Source: Toxorhynchites rutilus septentrionalis
Lineage: Eukaryota > Arthropoda > Insecta > Diptera > Culicidae
Reading direction: 5' to 3'
Assembly: GCF_029784135.1 (NCBI RefSeq)
Contig: NC_073745.1
Coordinates: 81,431,910-81,495,909, forward strand
DNA length: 64,000 nt
A program made the position numbers and the translations under genes. Below the pieces are notes generated by a model. It worked only from the letters and a program-made list of their open reading frames with translations, was not told the origin of the DNA and did no database searches. This document shows, one piece after another, positions 52,970-64,000 of the stretch (positions within the stretch are counted from its first letter, which is position 1; each line of letters starts with the position of its first letter).

Positions 52970-53696
52970 AAAAAAGATTTTTTGAACCTCCCTAAAATGG
53001 GGCACCCCAATGATAAGATAAAAAAATACTCTAATATTTTGCTTTCCACGAAAATCTCAGAACCACTCTAGCTGTTTCCCATGGAATGGCTGAATGTATA
53101 CCGGGTGGCAAAGGTTGCCTGTCAGTGATTTTTGCCATAACGTTTCTATTGTACAGTTGTATTTACCGATATTTGCGTGTTTTTAATTGAACCTGTAATT
53201 ATCCGGTATTTAAACGATACGATTTGTTTTGGAAGATTGTTTGTTTTGTTTACACTATAATCATGGACGCAAAACGAGAGCTGGTAGTAGATTTACATTT
53301 GTAGAAATTTAAACCGTGTGAGATCGTGAAACGGCTCAAACACATAGGTGTGCACGAGAGATTCATCTACCGCACTAGTGTCATAAAGTAAATAATTGAC
53401 AACAAAATCTTCAAGATAACAATAAATGTCGACGTTTCATGCAATTTCAAGACATTGGCATTAACAACCTCGATTTCTGATACCTTGGCTGATTTTTCAG
53501 TTTCCAAAAAACTCAAACTTTGACGTCTGTAACACTTGTAAATGAAGTCCGATTGAGATGAAATTTTCGTAGGATATGTTCTTGTATGAAAAATCGAGAT
53601 GACTATTTTCATTAGCACCCCAAATCCTACATACGACATACGTCCTCATATTCCGAAAAAACGGTCCCTGAGAGTCGATTTTCGATGAAAAAAATG
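52970..53696. other. No recognised feature
   Basis: Includes short frames up to 90 codons without domains. A few codons near 53260-53320 (ATGGACGCAAAACGAGAGCT, AAACCGTGTGAGATC) might be the start of an old transposase, but this is too short to call. Confidence 0.25.
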
Positions 53697-54657
53697 GGTG
53701 GGTTACATCTATGATATAACCGCAAGGTTGACGTGGTACTAACTTAGCTTAGCAATCATTTGTTTGTACTGATTAAATTTTTGATTGAATGAAACAATTT
53801 CCGAATTCAATTTGTATAAAAAGATTATATAATGCCATGTGAGATCAATTCATGCATTGTGATAGATTATGTTCTTCGTTGCAAGAAAATTTAATGACAG
53901 TCCTTTTACGTATGGTATGATGACATCTTGGTATTGAAGTCTGTGTTAGACAAACACATTTCAGTCGGAACAAAAATGTCCCCGATTTGCATGTATTTGC
54001 AATTCCGAGTTCCCCAGACACCTTCGTTTAGAAGTCTGTAATAGGTAAACACATTTCAGCCGGAACAAAAATGGCCCCGAGTTGCATGTACTTGCAATGC
54101 CAATTCTCCCACACTCCATGGATATGAAGTCTGTGTTAGGGAAACACAATTTCACCACGCTCCTTGGATTTGAAGTCTATGTTAGGGAAACACATTTCAG
54201 TCGGAAGAAAAATACACCCGACTTTCATGTATTTGCAAAGCGGATTCCCTCAGGCACATCGATTAGAAGTCCGTGTTAGGGAAACACAGCTTGGTTGGAA
54301 CAAAAATACCCCCTACTTGCATGTATATTTGTTAAGCGGATTCTCATGAGTACATTGATTTTGAAGTCTGTGTTCGGGAAACCGTAAATCGGGCCAATCA
54401 AAACTAGGCAGTTAGAGCGTTTAGATATCGCTTGACATTTCACAGTTATTCAATTGTTTATCTAATGAAAAATAACATTTTATTAATTGCGATAGAAGCG
54501 TAGAAATATTCCGTAGAAATTGATGCAAACTTCTTTCCGATTCAGTAAGAAATGTTCTAGTTATAAGCATTTGGAATCTTTCATTTTTTCCTGCATGCTC
54601 TGTGTTTAGGTTTTCATTTTACCCCCCATATACTCCGGTTAGACGTAGTCCCACGTC
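53697..54657 (+). mobile_element. Complete short E1-family element with tandem repeats
   Basis: It has the 5' hairpin end (GGGTGGGTTACATC...GATATAACC, then GCAAGGTTGACGTGGTACTA), about five units of the 95-bp repeat between 53935 and 54385, the conserved 3' module, and the terminal palindrome GACGTAGTCCCACGTC (54642-54657) followed by AAAATA and seven T. At 961 bp it is the cleanest example of the family with both ends in the expected orientation. Confidence 0.7.
53935..54385 (+). repeat. 95-bp tandem repeat array
   Basis: GAAGTCYGTGTTAG-type starts at about 53937, 54030, 54127, 54172, 54266 and 54363, spaced 93-97 bp except one unit shortened to 45 bp. Each unit continues with AAACACATTTCAGTCGGAAC, a run of C, and TGCATGTATTTGCAA. 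Confidence 0.8.
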
Positions 54658-55120
54658 AAAATATTTTTTTAGATGACAGTAGATTTCGAAAATACATGCA
54701 ATTTGAAGACATAAATGCAAGCTGCATCATCTTTTATGAGATTATTGATTATGATCTAATAAAAATCCACTTCCGCTTCGCATAGAATGTTGGTGCAAGT
54801 TTACGACCTGCTTTCGGCAAATCCCAATGTTAGTAGTGATTCGAAAGGTTTAGAGTGATAATGTTGATATGAGGAAACAGGAAAAGCCACCGGGGATATT
54901 TGAAAACACCGAATTGCAAACTTTGTAGAACGACGACGCTACCTGTGAAAGTTGCCGAAAACAAAAGATTACATTTAACCGTGCTCTGTTCCAAAGACGA
55001 TCGGGATCGCAGAAAAACGGTTTAACCTTCTGTCTCGAAGAATAAATTTTGATTTTAATTTTGTTCCAGAAATAAAGCCATACATTCCATCTCACCCTCA
55101 ACTATCTCAATGTTTTTTTT
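54658..55120. other. No recognised feature
   Basis: Spacer between two outward-facing family ends. No gene. Confidence 0.3.
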
Positions 55121-55375
55121 AACTTAGGACTACGTCTAACCAGAATATATAGGGGGTAAAATGAACGCCTAAACACAGAACATGCAGAAAAAAATGAAAG
55201 ATTTCGAATGCTTATAACTTGAACATTTATTAATAGATCGGAAAGATGTTTGCATCAATTGATAGGAAATATTTGTACGCATCTATCACAATTAATAAAA
55301 TGTTATTTTTCCTGAGATAAGCAATTATTCAGTAAAATGTCAAGCGCTGTCTAAACGCCTTGATTCCTGTAGCGA
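55121..55375 (-). mobile_element. E1-family 3' module, minus orientation
   Basis: AACTTAGGACTACGTC at 55121-55136 after eight T, then TCTAACCAGAATATATAGGG and the rest of the module up to about 55375, where it stops without cargo or 5' end. Confidence 0.6.
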
Positions 55376-56479
55376 TTCTGTTATGCCTTTCCTTTTTAAT
55401 ACAATTTTAGCTTCAAGAATGGCAGGCCTGTTATCTTCTATTTGTATCTTTATTCCTATTGTAAAATTAATGTAGTTGTGTGTCAAGCACTGTTATCACT
55501 ATTTATAAAATGTGATATGAAAAACGTATAATTTTTTCTAGTCAGAGTAGTCACAGTAATTCCGTTGAGTTCACTTTGAAATTATCAAAATATGCGCGTT
55601 TTCAATAAGGGTAAGTGACCCAATTATGAAGGAGATATGTCACCTAACAATTTGCAGAAATTTGCGAATAAATACTCTATTTTAGATTAAAGGTATACAA
55701 AAGTATACTTTTTCTAGCAGCTTGAACTCTGTTTTTGAAGATTTTCACTTATATTTGGATGATTAATTGACTAAATTGTATAAAAACATGTTTGAAAATG
55801 TGACTTCCATGTATCCATTATGGTAATAGTGTTCCTGGAGTTTCGTAATAAGTGTACCTATTATGGTAATAGTCGGTGTCACATGGAAAAAGTATTGATA
55901 GGATTCAAATAATACTTCGGTAATAATTTTTAAATAAAACTATGACTCTAAATCTTATTCCTAGTATACAATACTATGTCGTTGATTCTACACTCGACCA
56001 AAATTATGGGAACGGAGCGCGAAGCCGAAGTTTTTAAGTGATTCTAGAAACGCTGTGACTTTGTGAAAAACCAACGCAAGACCTTCATTTGAAGCTTCAA
56101 TTTTTTGAAGTGTGATACTTGAATGCTTTTATTTTTTGTGTGTAGGTGTAGTGGATAACAATACTGGAAAGAAAAAAAATCGTTTTTTTCTGTTTTTTTA
56201 AAAAAATTGTGGATTAACGCAGTGTTTTATTAACCAAGTCAATAGAAAATCCAATTAACCTTATCCATCAGCATTCATTTGATTCCAAAAACTCTCCTGT
56301 AGGTTATTTTACTATAGGAAAATATTTTGATAGAATGAAAAATTTCCCTTTTTATATTGAATACTTTTTCAATAATACGATTATTCCCAAATCTGAATGC
56401 AGTTTTGAAAATTCAATAAATTCTGTACAAGGCTAATTATTTATTATACATTATTCGGCAATTTTTGCCTAATTTGACT
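55376..56479. other. AT-rich, no gene recognised
   Basis: Contains CCCAATTATGAAG and CCTATTATGGTAATAG phrases that recur, partly inverted, near 57130-57165, possibly ends of an old element. Confidence 0.3.
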
Positions 56480-56740
56480 CAATTGACGTTCTCTTTCGAT
56501 AACCATGGTTTTCCAGACAAAATTCAAATATGCAAATAACATAAACCAATTATTTGTATTCAAAATTGAAAAAAAAACAAGATCTTCCGGGATGATAATC
56601 TGAGAGAGGGTATACTTAATTAACCACAAATCAAAAAAAAATAACAAGCATTACAAGTTCCGGTTATGATTTATCTTCTGTTAATGAGAAATTACTGTTT
56701 TTTTTCTAAGATCCGGTATCCGGCCGGATAGGCAGCTCAG
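56480..56740. repeat. Repeat G, copy 2
   Basis: Counterpart of 50700-50880; ends next to GATCCGGTATCCGGCCGGAT. Confidence 0.5.
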
Positions 56741-57589
56741 CTTTGCAGTGATTTTCTACAACCATAATAGGAACATGCATCTTTGGATATTGCGATAATT
56801 GGCACGTAGATGTGAAATCACATGATGGCCGTAGATGGCCGAATCACAACATCAAGAAGGTTGTAATGCATACGTCAACACCGTATTTGCATCAAAACAG
56901 CCACATCACAGCATAAAAATATCATTATTTTGATCGCATATTCCTTAGCAAAATGCTAAGAAGCAAGCATCAATAGGACACACTATTTTCAAACTAAATT
57001 TTTCAACGAAAGAACAATGTTTCGCATGGAATCAAGTACCAGAATCGACAAAGAAGAGATTTCTGATGTTTAAAAATCGTATTAGAGCCTTTAAAAATAA
57101 GATATGCTTTCTAAACTAACAAACCACTCACTCGTATTACCATAATTGGTACTATTGCGATGATAGGTACTTCAACTCTAATTCGTTTCGGTTGCTTTTT
57201 CTACCATAAAATTAAGTTTATCAGTTGTGAATTCTCAGATTAATTGAGATTATACATTAATTTTTCCTGTTTAATTCAATTGATTTTTAAAGTATTAAAC
57301 GTAAACCCAAGCTTGTACAAATAACCAACGTTTAATAACTACATGAAAGAATAACAAATGTTTCATAATGATTTCAGCCCACGTTATATAATAATCTACA
57401 ATTTATAATTCAATGCGGTTCTTGAGGTATCGAGACAAAGGAATTGGTATCGGTTTTCGAAGTATCGAGACCCTGTTTGTTTGATTTGAGAAAAGGTTTT
57501 TTACCACATCATATCAAAAATTCAAAAAGGTATTTTTTTGCTTTTTTTGGAATGGTAGTATCCTAAGAATAGAATATTAATTCTAATAA
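56741..57589. other. AT-rich, no gene recognised
   Basis: No long frame, no TIR pair that I could close. Confidence 0.3.
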
Positions 57590-57905
57590 TAAATGAAAGC
57601 TGAATAAACATGGAATGTCAAGAGAGTTTTCAACCCGGCAAAACTCTTGAACGATAGGGAATTTAGTTCAATACCCATATCATCATGAAGTTACAAAAAG
57701 ATTCCCGCTTTACTAGATTTCCGATAACTGTTTGCTAGTGTGACCGTTTTCAAGTACAAACCGCTGAGCTAGCTTCCAGCCAAAATCTCTGGTCCGTCGT
57801 TCAACCCTAGGTTGTATATTCGTGTCAATCTACATTGAAATCTGCCACAACATAGAAAAACCTCGTCATAATTATCGGTTGAGAAGATCCATTTACAAGT
57901 ATTCC
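57590..57905 (-). mobile_element. Degraded SINE-like copy
   Basis: The minus strand follows the unit at 44290-44620: CTAGGAATACTTGTAAA, ATGTTGTGGCAGAT, GGTTGAA, AGCTCAGCGG, ATCTAGTAAAGCGGGA, GTCAAGAG-type tail phrases, in the same order with many substitutions. The B-box region is degraded. Confidence 0.55.
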
Positions 57906-58623
57906 TAGCTTCATTCAGTACTCACTTTGAACCCCTTTGTAAGATCCAATTTAATTCAAAAAACAAACTGCTTATGCATATTTTCAATGTCAAGCTTGTC
58001 AACGCCTGTTTGTTTGTAGTGTCGTTTTCAAAAATTCAATCAAATGATATATACTGTAATCAAATAATAGAAAGAGGAACAATTATATTGTATCGGATAA
58101 TCGCGTTTTCTTTCAAAAGATTATTTCAAACAACAATATCATTTGGTGCATGTTTCAAAGCAAAATTCTCCTTCATAACGTAGCATTGCTTGTGTCAGTT
58201 CTATCAGTGCTAAGAATCCGTTGCCAAAAATATAGCGTGATGCATTTTCAATTATTCTAAATACAAATGTACAAATGTATATACCACTACAAGTTTGTCG
58301 AATTCTCGTCGCTGAAAAATTCTCACCCGAACACAAAACTCAAATTTACAGGCAAATTCATTTTTTTTTATTTCATTCAGACAAATCGCCTGAATTATAA
58401 CGTCACTGTGGAAGCGTGGATTTTTGTGGAATTTTTTTTGAATCCAATAAACCGATATTTCACACTCTGTCGCGCGCTGAAGACGATGAGCACAATTGCA
58501 CAAATTTGTTGGCGACACTACCTACCTCTAATAGTAGTTTTTTCAAATGATGGTTTGTACAGCGTGATAAATTTTCTAGCAAGTTCTGTTACGATAATTG
58601 CATTTAATTTATTTCTACACCAA
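57906..58623. other. No recognised feature
   Basis: Frames of 65-130 codons on both strands without domains. Possibly intron of the candidate gene to the right. Confidence 0.25.
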
Positions 58624-58858
58624 TTATTTCACAGTATTTGCACTTCCACTGCCGTGTAATAATTCCACACTCACGTCCCGATCGTCTCGAATGGCTAATG
58701 ACGAACTTGGATTGGCCGTTCCTTCATTCTGTTTGCGCTCATTACGCGGCTTATTCCACTTCTCACCGTCAGCACCCTCTCTGCGATTATTTGATTCCAC
58801 CCGGTTGATCCTTTGCTGAATAGCCGTAATCATACATAATCAATTGAGCATTCGCTAC
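58624..58858 (-). CDS. Candidate first coding exon of a host gene
   Basis: The minus-strand ATG at 58833 reads MITAIQQRINRVESNNRREG and continues hydrophilic and charged (KWNKPRNERKQNEG) to SGSANTVK and a stop. It lacks transposon similarity and has non-repetitive, codon-like composition. A good acceptor (TGTTTTCTGTGTGTAG) ends at 58859 just upstream. Potential donors within the last ten codons (AAGTGCAA, CTGTGAAA) are weak, so the real end is uncertain. An upstream out-of-frame ATG overlaps by four bases. The product is unknown. Confidence 0.3.
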
Positions 58859-60100
58859 ACACAGAAAACACTGTGAGAAGAGCCCATAATTAGTAGCACT
58901 TTGGCACATGGAGCCGCATCCCGTTCACATACTCACACCCACACTTCTGGTAATGATTCACGCTTTTCCGACGGCTCAGCATCGGCAGATCGGAGACGAT
59001 ACATAATTACAGATGGCTTTGCCACCCATATAGAACACACAACATCCTCCCCCACAACAGCATGAGCACAAGTGTGTGATAGTATCATCTCACGCACGTA
59101 CAACACATGGCGATCCCGCGGAAGTTCATGGTTCTAACAGATGAACGGAACGGATATCAAAACACAGCGCCTCTCGATGCCACGCGTGTACGACCTTCAC
59201 GACGTTCAGCTAGCGATTGATTCCGGTACGGTCTGCGAGTTCGTGTTTAAGGATAACGCAAAACTTTTTCACTTCCTCTCCCCCTCTACTCTCCCGGGCA
59301 ACTCCACCGGCCAGCCTTCCGGCGTCTCCTTCGACGAAACACTACCGCCACCGACAACAACCACCACCACCAACTCCACTACCACTTCCGGGGAGCAGCA
59401 GTCCTTTTTCGCACCGTTCGCCACCTATTCCCCCGGCTTCTGTCCATGTCTATCGGTTGAAATTCAATTCACTACGAAAAGGCAAACTCACACCCGACTA
59501 TTTTCCTGGATTGACCTCCACCCGTCTCGTGCTCGCTCACAGGACTCTTCTCAGTCTCCGAGACAGGGTGGAACCGTCCGTGCGGAGGGAAAAATCCTGC
59601 CCGGTGTACCGTACATACACATATATACAACACGCACACACACTCCCAAACGTCCACCGTGTCAGATCAGCGGATGGTTTGTCCTGCTACACTCCAATCG
59701 TACAAGTCCGTTCCGCTCCAGCGTGCTGCGATGACTGAGCAGCGAGAAAATCCGCCGACCGGATCCAACCGACCGACCGACCACGATTGGGAGCAGCCAA
59801 TCCGTCCAGCTCCGCGAGAACACTCACGCGCGCGAGAATACGCAGCTGATAACAACTTGTTGGAAGCTGTGGAAACGCGCCAGGATATCAGTCGATGGGA
59901 TACTTGTTGGATTCGCACGGCAAGTGAGCGAAACGCGACCCGAAAAGAGTTCGAATCATATGAAAACAGAGAGCCGACTATCAGTGCGAGAGTGAGAGCT
60001 GGTGTGTTCGTTTTCCCGGATGTGCGCATGTGGATGGACTTCCTCACGAACGAGCAGATCCATCTCTTCTGATGAGGGTTTCCAGAGAGTGAGAAACGAT
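58859..60100 (-). promoter_or_regulatory. GC-richer promoter or leader-like region
   Basis: The least AT-rich part of the window. It contains overlapping open frames on both strands (for example 59141-59734, 59659-60072, 60314-59667) that do not resemble proteins, which is common for GC-rich leaders. It contains (CCA)n and (CA)n-like tracts and no repeats from elsewhere in the window. Its position upstream of the candidate exon suggests promoter plus 5' UTR. No clear TATA box; CTCACTCTCGCACTGATAGT near 59980-60000 (minus) might be a start region. Confidence 0.3.
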
Positions 60101-61069
60101 AAAAATACAGATGAAACGATAAGTTGTACGAACGTTTGCCAAGGGGTGTATTTACAACATTCCAATTGAGGGAAAAATCAGAATTTCTGATTTGATCAAT
60201 TATCCCTGTGATAAAAACAGACTGTCTTCCCAGTTGTATAAGATATCTAAAGAAGAGGAGTATGACTATATAGACCAATTCCACCTCAAATAAGCCAGCC
60301 GCTGACCCGATCAATTTTCTTTATAGTTTTTTACCGGGATTTTTTTTTGTGAATTTAGGAGTGTTTTCGGCAAAAGTTAAAAGGAAGGTTTATTTTCATT
60401 TTGAATTTATTTTCCTTATTTGTGGTTTGTGAAAGTCGTATCAATACAACAAAATAAATATAAAAAAATTGATGGGTTTGGGCCTAGGGGCACGGACGGG
60501 ATCTTGACATAGGACTGTCATTGTGTATAGTAACTGCATTTGAATTGAGTTTTTTCATTGTTAAAATCTGTCGTTTTTTCTTATTTGATACATCAGATGA
60601 AAGCCCTGACAAAAACCATTTCCTGTATGAACATCACAAGCCTTACTCCTTAGTGATTCATTAGCCAGCTAGAAATATAGAAATGCAGAAGAAGACAAAT
60701 TTGTTCTTCATTGCCATGTTGTTTGTAAAAACTTTATAGCCCGGTGATGGATATTGAGTATTCTATGGCCATGAGTGCTATCTTGGTAAGTTCGTGTAGC
60801 TGCTGTAATGAATTGATCTCATTGCGTGCTAAGTTCTGCTCATGTATAGGGATGGGAATAGAGAATGGACATGTGCATTTGAGGAAGTGAAGCGGGATTC
60901 TTAGGAAGATAAATATGGGGAGCATAATATTAAAATCGCGACTACTCAAGCTATCATTATATGATATGCGTGAGTATATCCTTTCGATCATCTAAATTAG
61001 CAACTAATTAAATTCATTAATGGCGTTTCTTAAATAACCAAACAACATCCGAACACGTTCACGAGAGGT
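60101..61069. other. No recognised feature
   Basis: AT-rich unique sequence with small frames only. Confidence 0.3.
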
Positions 61070-61460
61070 CTAAACCACCCTTAACACGGACTTCAAAACC
61101 AAGATGCCTGAGAAGATCCGCTTTGCAAATACATACGAACGGCGAGTACTTTTGTACTCGCTTGCCTTTTTGCAGACCGGAACATGTTTCTCTAACACGT
61201 ACTTTTAAACTGAGGAGCCTGGGAAAATCGTCATCTCAGATACTAGAGGCGAATGAACTTTTAAGTTCAAAGCCTCTATAACATAAAAATGCAAGCCGTG
61301 GGTACTTCTGTACTCGAAAGGTTTTAATTTTTGCACTCCGGAATGTGTGTCTAACACGGACTACAAAAAAGAGGGTACAAAAAGGGTCAATAATTCAATC
61401 AATGCAATCAAATGATTACTTAGCCAACGGTAGTCCCACGTCAACCTTGCGGTTAGAAAA
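61070..61460 (-). mobile_element. E1-family fragment with 95-bp-type units
   Basis: Minus-strand 5' end TAACCGCAAGGTTGACGTGG then GACTACC at 61460-61436, followed by inverted units with TAACACGGACTTC..AA and TTTGCAAATACAT..GAACGG. A 37-base hairpin (AGAGGCGAATGAACTT, AAGTTCAAAGCCTCT) interrupts one unit at 61245-61281. Confidence 0.5.
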
Positions 61461-61813
61461 AAAAATGCTGGCTGAGATTTCTAGACTGGAACCCAAACCA
61501 TTCGAACCTGTGGTTACATCTGCAGCGAGAGTTATCAATAAGCCATCAGCTGCCGTAATCTCCCAAAGTGACGCAAGCGCCAAAGTTGACGTTTCTCGTT
61601 CTTTGTTATAGATCAATGAAGAATACCAAATACTTTAATAAAAACTGCAGAAATGTGAAAAAATTACCCCGAAAAAGCTTGAAAACGGATTGGCGTAAGC
61701 GCCATTTCCACTATGATGAGATCAAGTTGATTGTAATGCGATTTTTGATCTGATCAGATGGCATAGAATGAACGAGCTGGGACAGTAAATTTCACACAAC
61801 ATTTTGCGTAATA
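61461..61813. other. No recognised feature
   Basis: An 88-codon frame overlaps 61345-61611 (ending with LGAKVDVSRSLL-like codons); no domain was recognised. Confidence 0.25.
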
Positions 61814-62659
61814 CAGGGTGGGCCATTTAAAGTGGAAGCATCTGGCAACCCCATAACTTTTGACAGAGATGCCAGATTAACAAATGTGATACCGCGTTGG
61901 AAGCGTCATTTCAGTACAATTTTAACCATGGAACAATACACACCTAAACAACGCGCTGAAATTGTTCAGCTGTACATTCAAAATAACTTCTCAATTGTGT
62001 TAACTAAATGTGTGTGGAAAAATAAAAATAAAGTTAAAACATCGCCTGGAGACAACACTATACGTCGATTATATGCCAAATTTATATCGTCTGGTAGTGT
62101 TGGTAATGCCAGTCATCTGTCCAGACAACGACCAAGACGTTTCGACGAGAATATTGATGCCGTTCGAGCCATTGTTGCAGAGACTCCATCGACATCAGGT
62201 CGCCATCGTTCGCAAGAGTTAGGCATCTTTTTATTGCCATTTATTCGTGAAAATGAATTGGACAATTACTGGTTCCAACAGGACGGCGCTACATGCCATA
62301 CAGCGGCTGCCACGACCAAATTTTTGCGCGAAATGTTCCCCGGAAGATTAATATCGAAAAACGGCGATTATGACTGGCCACCGAGATCACCTGATTTGAC
62401 GCCTCCTGACTTTTTTTTTATGGGGATATTTAAAATCCAAGGTATACACTGGTAAACCAAGGACCCTGGCTGCGCTGAAAGACAATATCCGACAAGAAAT
62501 TGCTGCCATATCGGCCGAAACATTGGGCAAAGTGATGGAAAATGCCGAAAAAAGGGCACATTTTGCGGTCAAGGCCAGAGGCGGTCATTTACGAGATATC
62601 ATAATCAAAAAGTAGTTAGAACAAATCTCCTTGGACCAAAATAAATGAATTTCACCCTG
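61814..62659 (+). mobile_element. DD41D (rosa-type) mariner, internally deleted
   Basis: Terminal repeats CAGGGTGGGCCATTTAAAG and, inverted, CAGGGTGAAATTCATTTA, with TA at 61812-61813 and 62660-62661. 846 bp against about 1.2-1.3 kb expected for a full element. Confidence 0.82.
61928..62615 (+). pseudogene. DD41D mariner transposase, deleted and frameshifted
   Basis: Start MEQYTPKQRAEIVQLYIQN, then the helix-turn-helix region and the RRLYAKFISSGSV...RQRPRR linker. At about 62222 (SQELGI) the frame jumps to FLLPFIRENELDNYWFQQDG, so roughly 120-130 residues including the first catalytic aspartate are missing. The second aspartate (QQDGATCHTA) and third aspartate (SPDLTPPDFF) are separated by 41 residues, diagnostic of the DD41D group. 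An extra T in a run of nine at 62411-62419 shifts the frame; the C-terminus (KPRTLAALKDNIRQEIAA to IIIKK) is readable in another frame to the stop at 62613. Confidence 0.87.
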
Positions 62660-63080
62660 TAGATGTTCAGCATAATGAGAGCCACATGTCTTCTTTCTTG
62701 TGAGAAACCACTTTTTCGAAAAGGTTTGTCATGCCAAATGTTTTAATGAAAAACAAACCATTCCCATGCTGTGCTACATTTATAAAACCATCTTCTATTA
62801 GAACTGCAAACCATGCATTTAGAAACTCTCTTTGAAAATCTGGTTAAATATTCAAATTCATAAAATCAAAGTCAGCTTAAAGGAATAATTTATGCTAGAT
62901 TGAAGTGTATTTCTATTATCATATTGCACATTACAATCTTTATTGTAATTGAATAATTATACGTCATCAATGTCATTAAGACCTCATCCAAATAGTGTCG
63001 TTTATTTTCAGGCATCAAGGGACAAAACTGCGCAACTCCTCGCTCGGAAGAATGGATGCTATGTGTTGATAGAAGGGTAG
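62660..63080. other. No recognised feature
   Basis: AT-rich flank; the 77-codon minus frame at 62890-63123 has no domain. Confidence 0.3.
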
Positions 63081-63086
63081 GGTAAC

Positions 63087-63846
63087 ACGGGGTGATTTGG
63101 TCATATGGGGTGATTTGGACCACCCTTCTATCTCAAGAATTACGGCTCAACTTGGATTTTTTATAATTTTATAACTTCCTTCTATTGTTGAACCGTATGT
63201 ACCTAAAATAAAAAAAACTTTGGTAAAACTTCACAAGTAGAGGAAAAGGGTAGCATGATCACAGCAAGCACTTTGATCGTTAAAAAATGTGAGTTTTCCG
63301 ATCAGGGTTTTGAGGTTTTTCCCGCTAATTAAACAAACTTTCCGTGTATTGTGCATTAAAGTTCTGTTCGCCTATAGAAGAGGAACAATTTGATGTAGCG
63401 AAACTGTAAGTTTGACAACAATAAATGAAATTAATTGCATTTTAATTTTTGCATGTTGTGTGGGGTGACATGGACACGTTTCTGTGGGGTGAATTGGTCC
63501 TACAGGTTTGTTACTTTTCTTTGGTCTAATTGATTCCAGATGCCACTGAATTACAAAAAGAGGATGGACAGAAGAAGGAGGAGCTTGAAAGAGCAACGTA
63601 GGCCATCGAGAACGGATTCTCTTTGACCAAGCATCAAAAGTGTTTGAAAATACTCGACCAACAGTGAAAAGATTCATGCAGAATTCGAGATGGTGTCAAT
63701 CCAACTTTTCTGGTCTGGAATCTGGCCAAGACACCTGGTATCGATCCAAAAACATTGTTACAGATTGTAACATTATCCCAAAATACTTTACATAAACATA
63801 AGTATGTTTTTTCGATGAAACACGCACTGGACCAAATCACCCCGCA
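63087..63846 (+). mobile_element. pogo-like element remnant
   Basis: Repeated GGGGTGATTTGGTC at 63090 and GGGGTGATTTGGACC at 63108, GGGGTGAATTGGTCC at 63486, and the complement GGACCAAATCACCCC at 63828-63842 suggest terminal and subterminal repeats. Between them lies the start of a Psq-type transposase. Most of the transposase is deleted. Confidence 0.6.
63540..63692 (+). pseudogene. pogo-type transposase N-terminus (HTH-psq), frameshifted
   Basis: ATG 63540 reads MPLNYKKRMDRRRRS. After a frame break, AIENGFSLTK appears; after a further one-base loss, ASKVFENTRPTVKRFMQ. Together these give the order of a Psq helix-turn-helix as in pogo/Tigger transposases (basic start, then I..G.S...A...F..P..T). 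Two frameshifts and a stop inactivate it, and the DDE domain is absent. Confidence 0.6.
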
Positions 63847-64000
63847 TCAAATTTTAATGTCCAAAAATCATCTCTTTTATTTTATGCTATATTTGGTAGA
63901 TTGAAGCTTTATATAATGATTAAACATTATTTATTGAGAGAAAACAAGTGTAGCTCAGTATACAATGTGACATTTTTTATTTAGACCGTATTGATTTGGA
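63847..64000. other. No recognised feature
   Basis: AT-rich end of the window. Confidence 0.3.

Noticed and set aside
59141..60314. Three overlapping frames of 137-215 codons
   Set aside because: Open on both strands over the same DNA, with no domains; best explained by low stop-codon density in GC-rich sequence.

Overview
The window looks like intergenic or intronic DNA from a dipteran, most likely a culicine (Aedes- or Culex-type) mosquito. This is inferred from strong AT-richness, very dense nested transposons, mosquito-type transposases (DD37E and DD41D), an I-clade and a Jockey-clade LINE, and H2A-type histone gene remnants ending in metazoan histone stem-loops. There is no bacterial gene organisation. 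Almost every long open frame belongs to a transposable element. The only non-transposon gene signals are weak: a candidate exon with a GC-richer promoter-like region at 58.6-60.1 kb, and a duplicated promoter/5'-exon-like segment at 23.4-24.3 and 38.9-39.7 kb.

Layout. 0-2.1 kb: the N-terminal end of an IS630-Tc1-mariner transposase, then two fold-back repeats. 2.1-9.9 kb: a large composite repeat (called E1 here) carrying degraded replication-dependent histone genes (two H2A, probably one H2B, possibly one H3), interrupted by a nearly intact Jockey-clade LINE. 9.9-14.2 kb: several terminal-inverted-repeat elements and an AT-rich repeat. 14.26-16.14 kb: a smaller inverted relative of E1 carrying one H2A. 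16.8-20.0 kb: further members of the same family. 20-21 kb and 43.2-43.9 kb: a repeat with about 144-bp internal tandem units and a GACA tail. 25.4-26.4 kb: DD37E transposase remnants. 29.1-35.2 kb: a full-length I-clade LINE sitting in a repeat whose uninterrupted copy lies at 27.7-28.1 kb. 36.8-38.6 kb: a TA array, a pogo-type MITE and a perfect 50-copy hexamer array. 40.2-43.0 kb: a PIF/Harbinger-like element. 43.9-45.9 kb: a SINE-like composite. 46-55 kb: more members of the histone-carrier family and several MITEs. 61.8-62.7 kb: a DD41D mariner. 63.1-63.85 kb: a pogo-like element.

The most interesting object is the repeat family built from a 5' end with a GGTTAT...ATAACC hairpin followed by GACGTAGGACTA, and a conserved 3' module of about 260 bp ending in the palindrome GACGTAG-NN-CTACGTC next to an A/T run. 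Between these ends the cargo varies: histone gene units in E1 and the 14-16 kb copy, 95-bp tandem repeats in others. The histone remnants keep the processing signal that lies downstream of the mRNA cleavage site, so they were picked up as DNA and not as retrocopies. The architecture resembles non-autonomous Helentron/HINE-type elements, but no Rep/helicase gene is visible and the classification is an inference.

No CRISPR array, viral gene, toxin gene or convincing tRNA/rRNA gene was seen. All coding calls come from reading translations by eye; none has been checked by database search.
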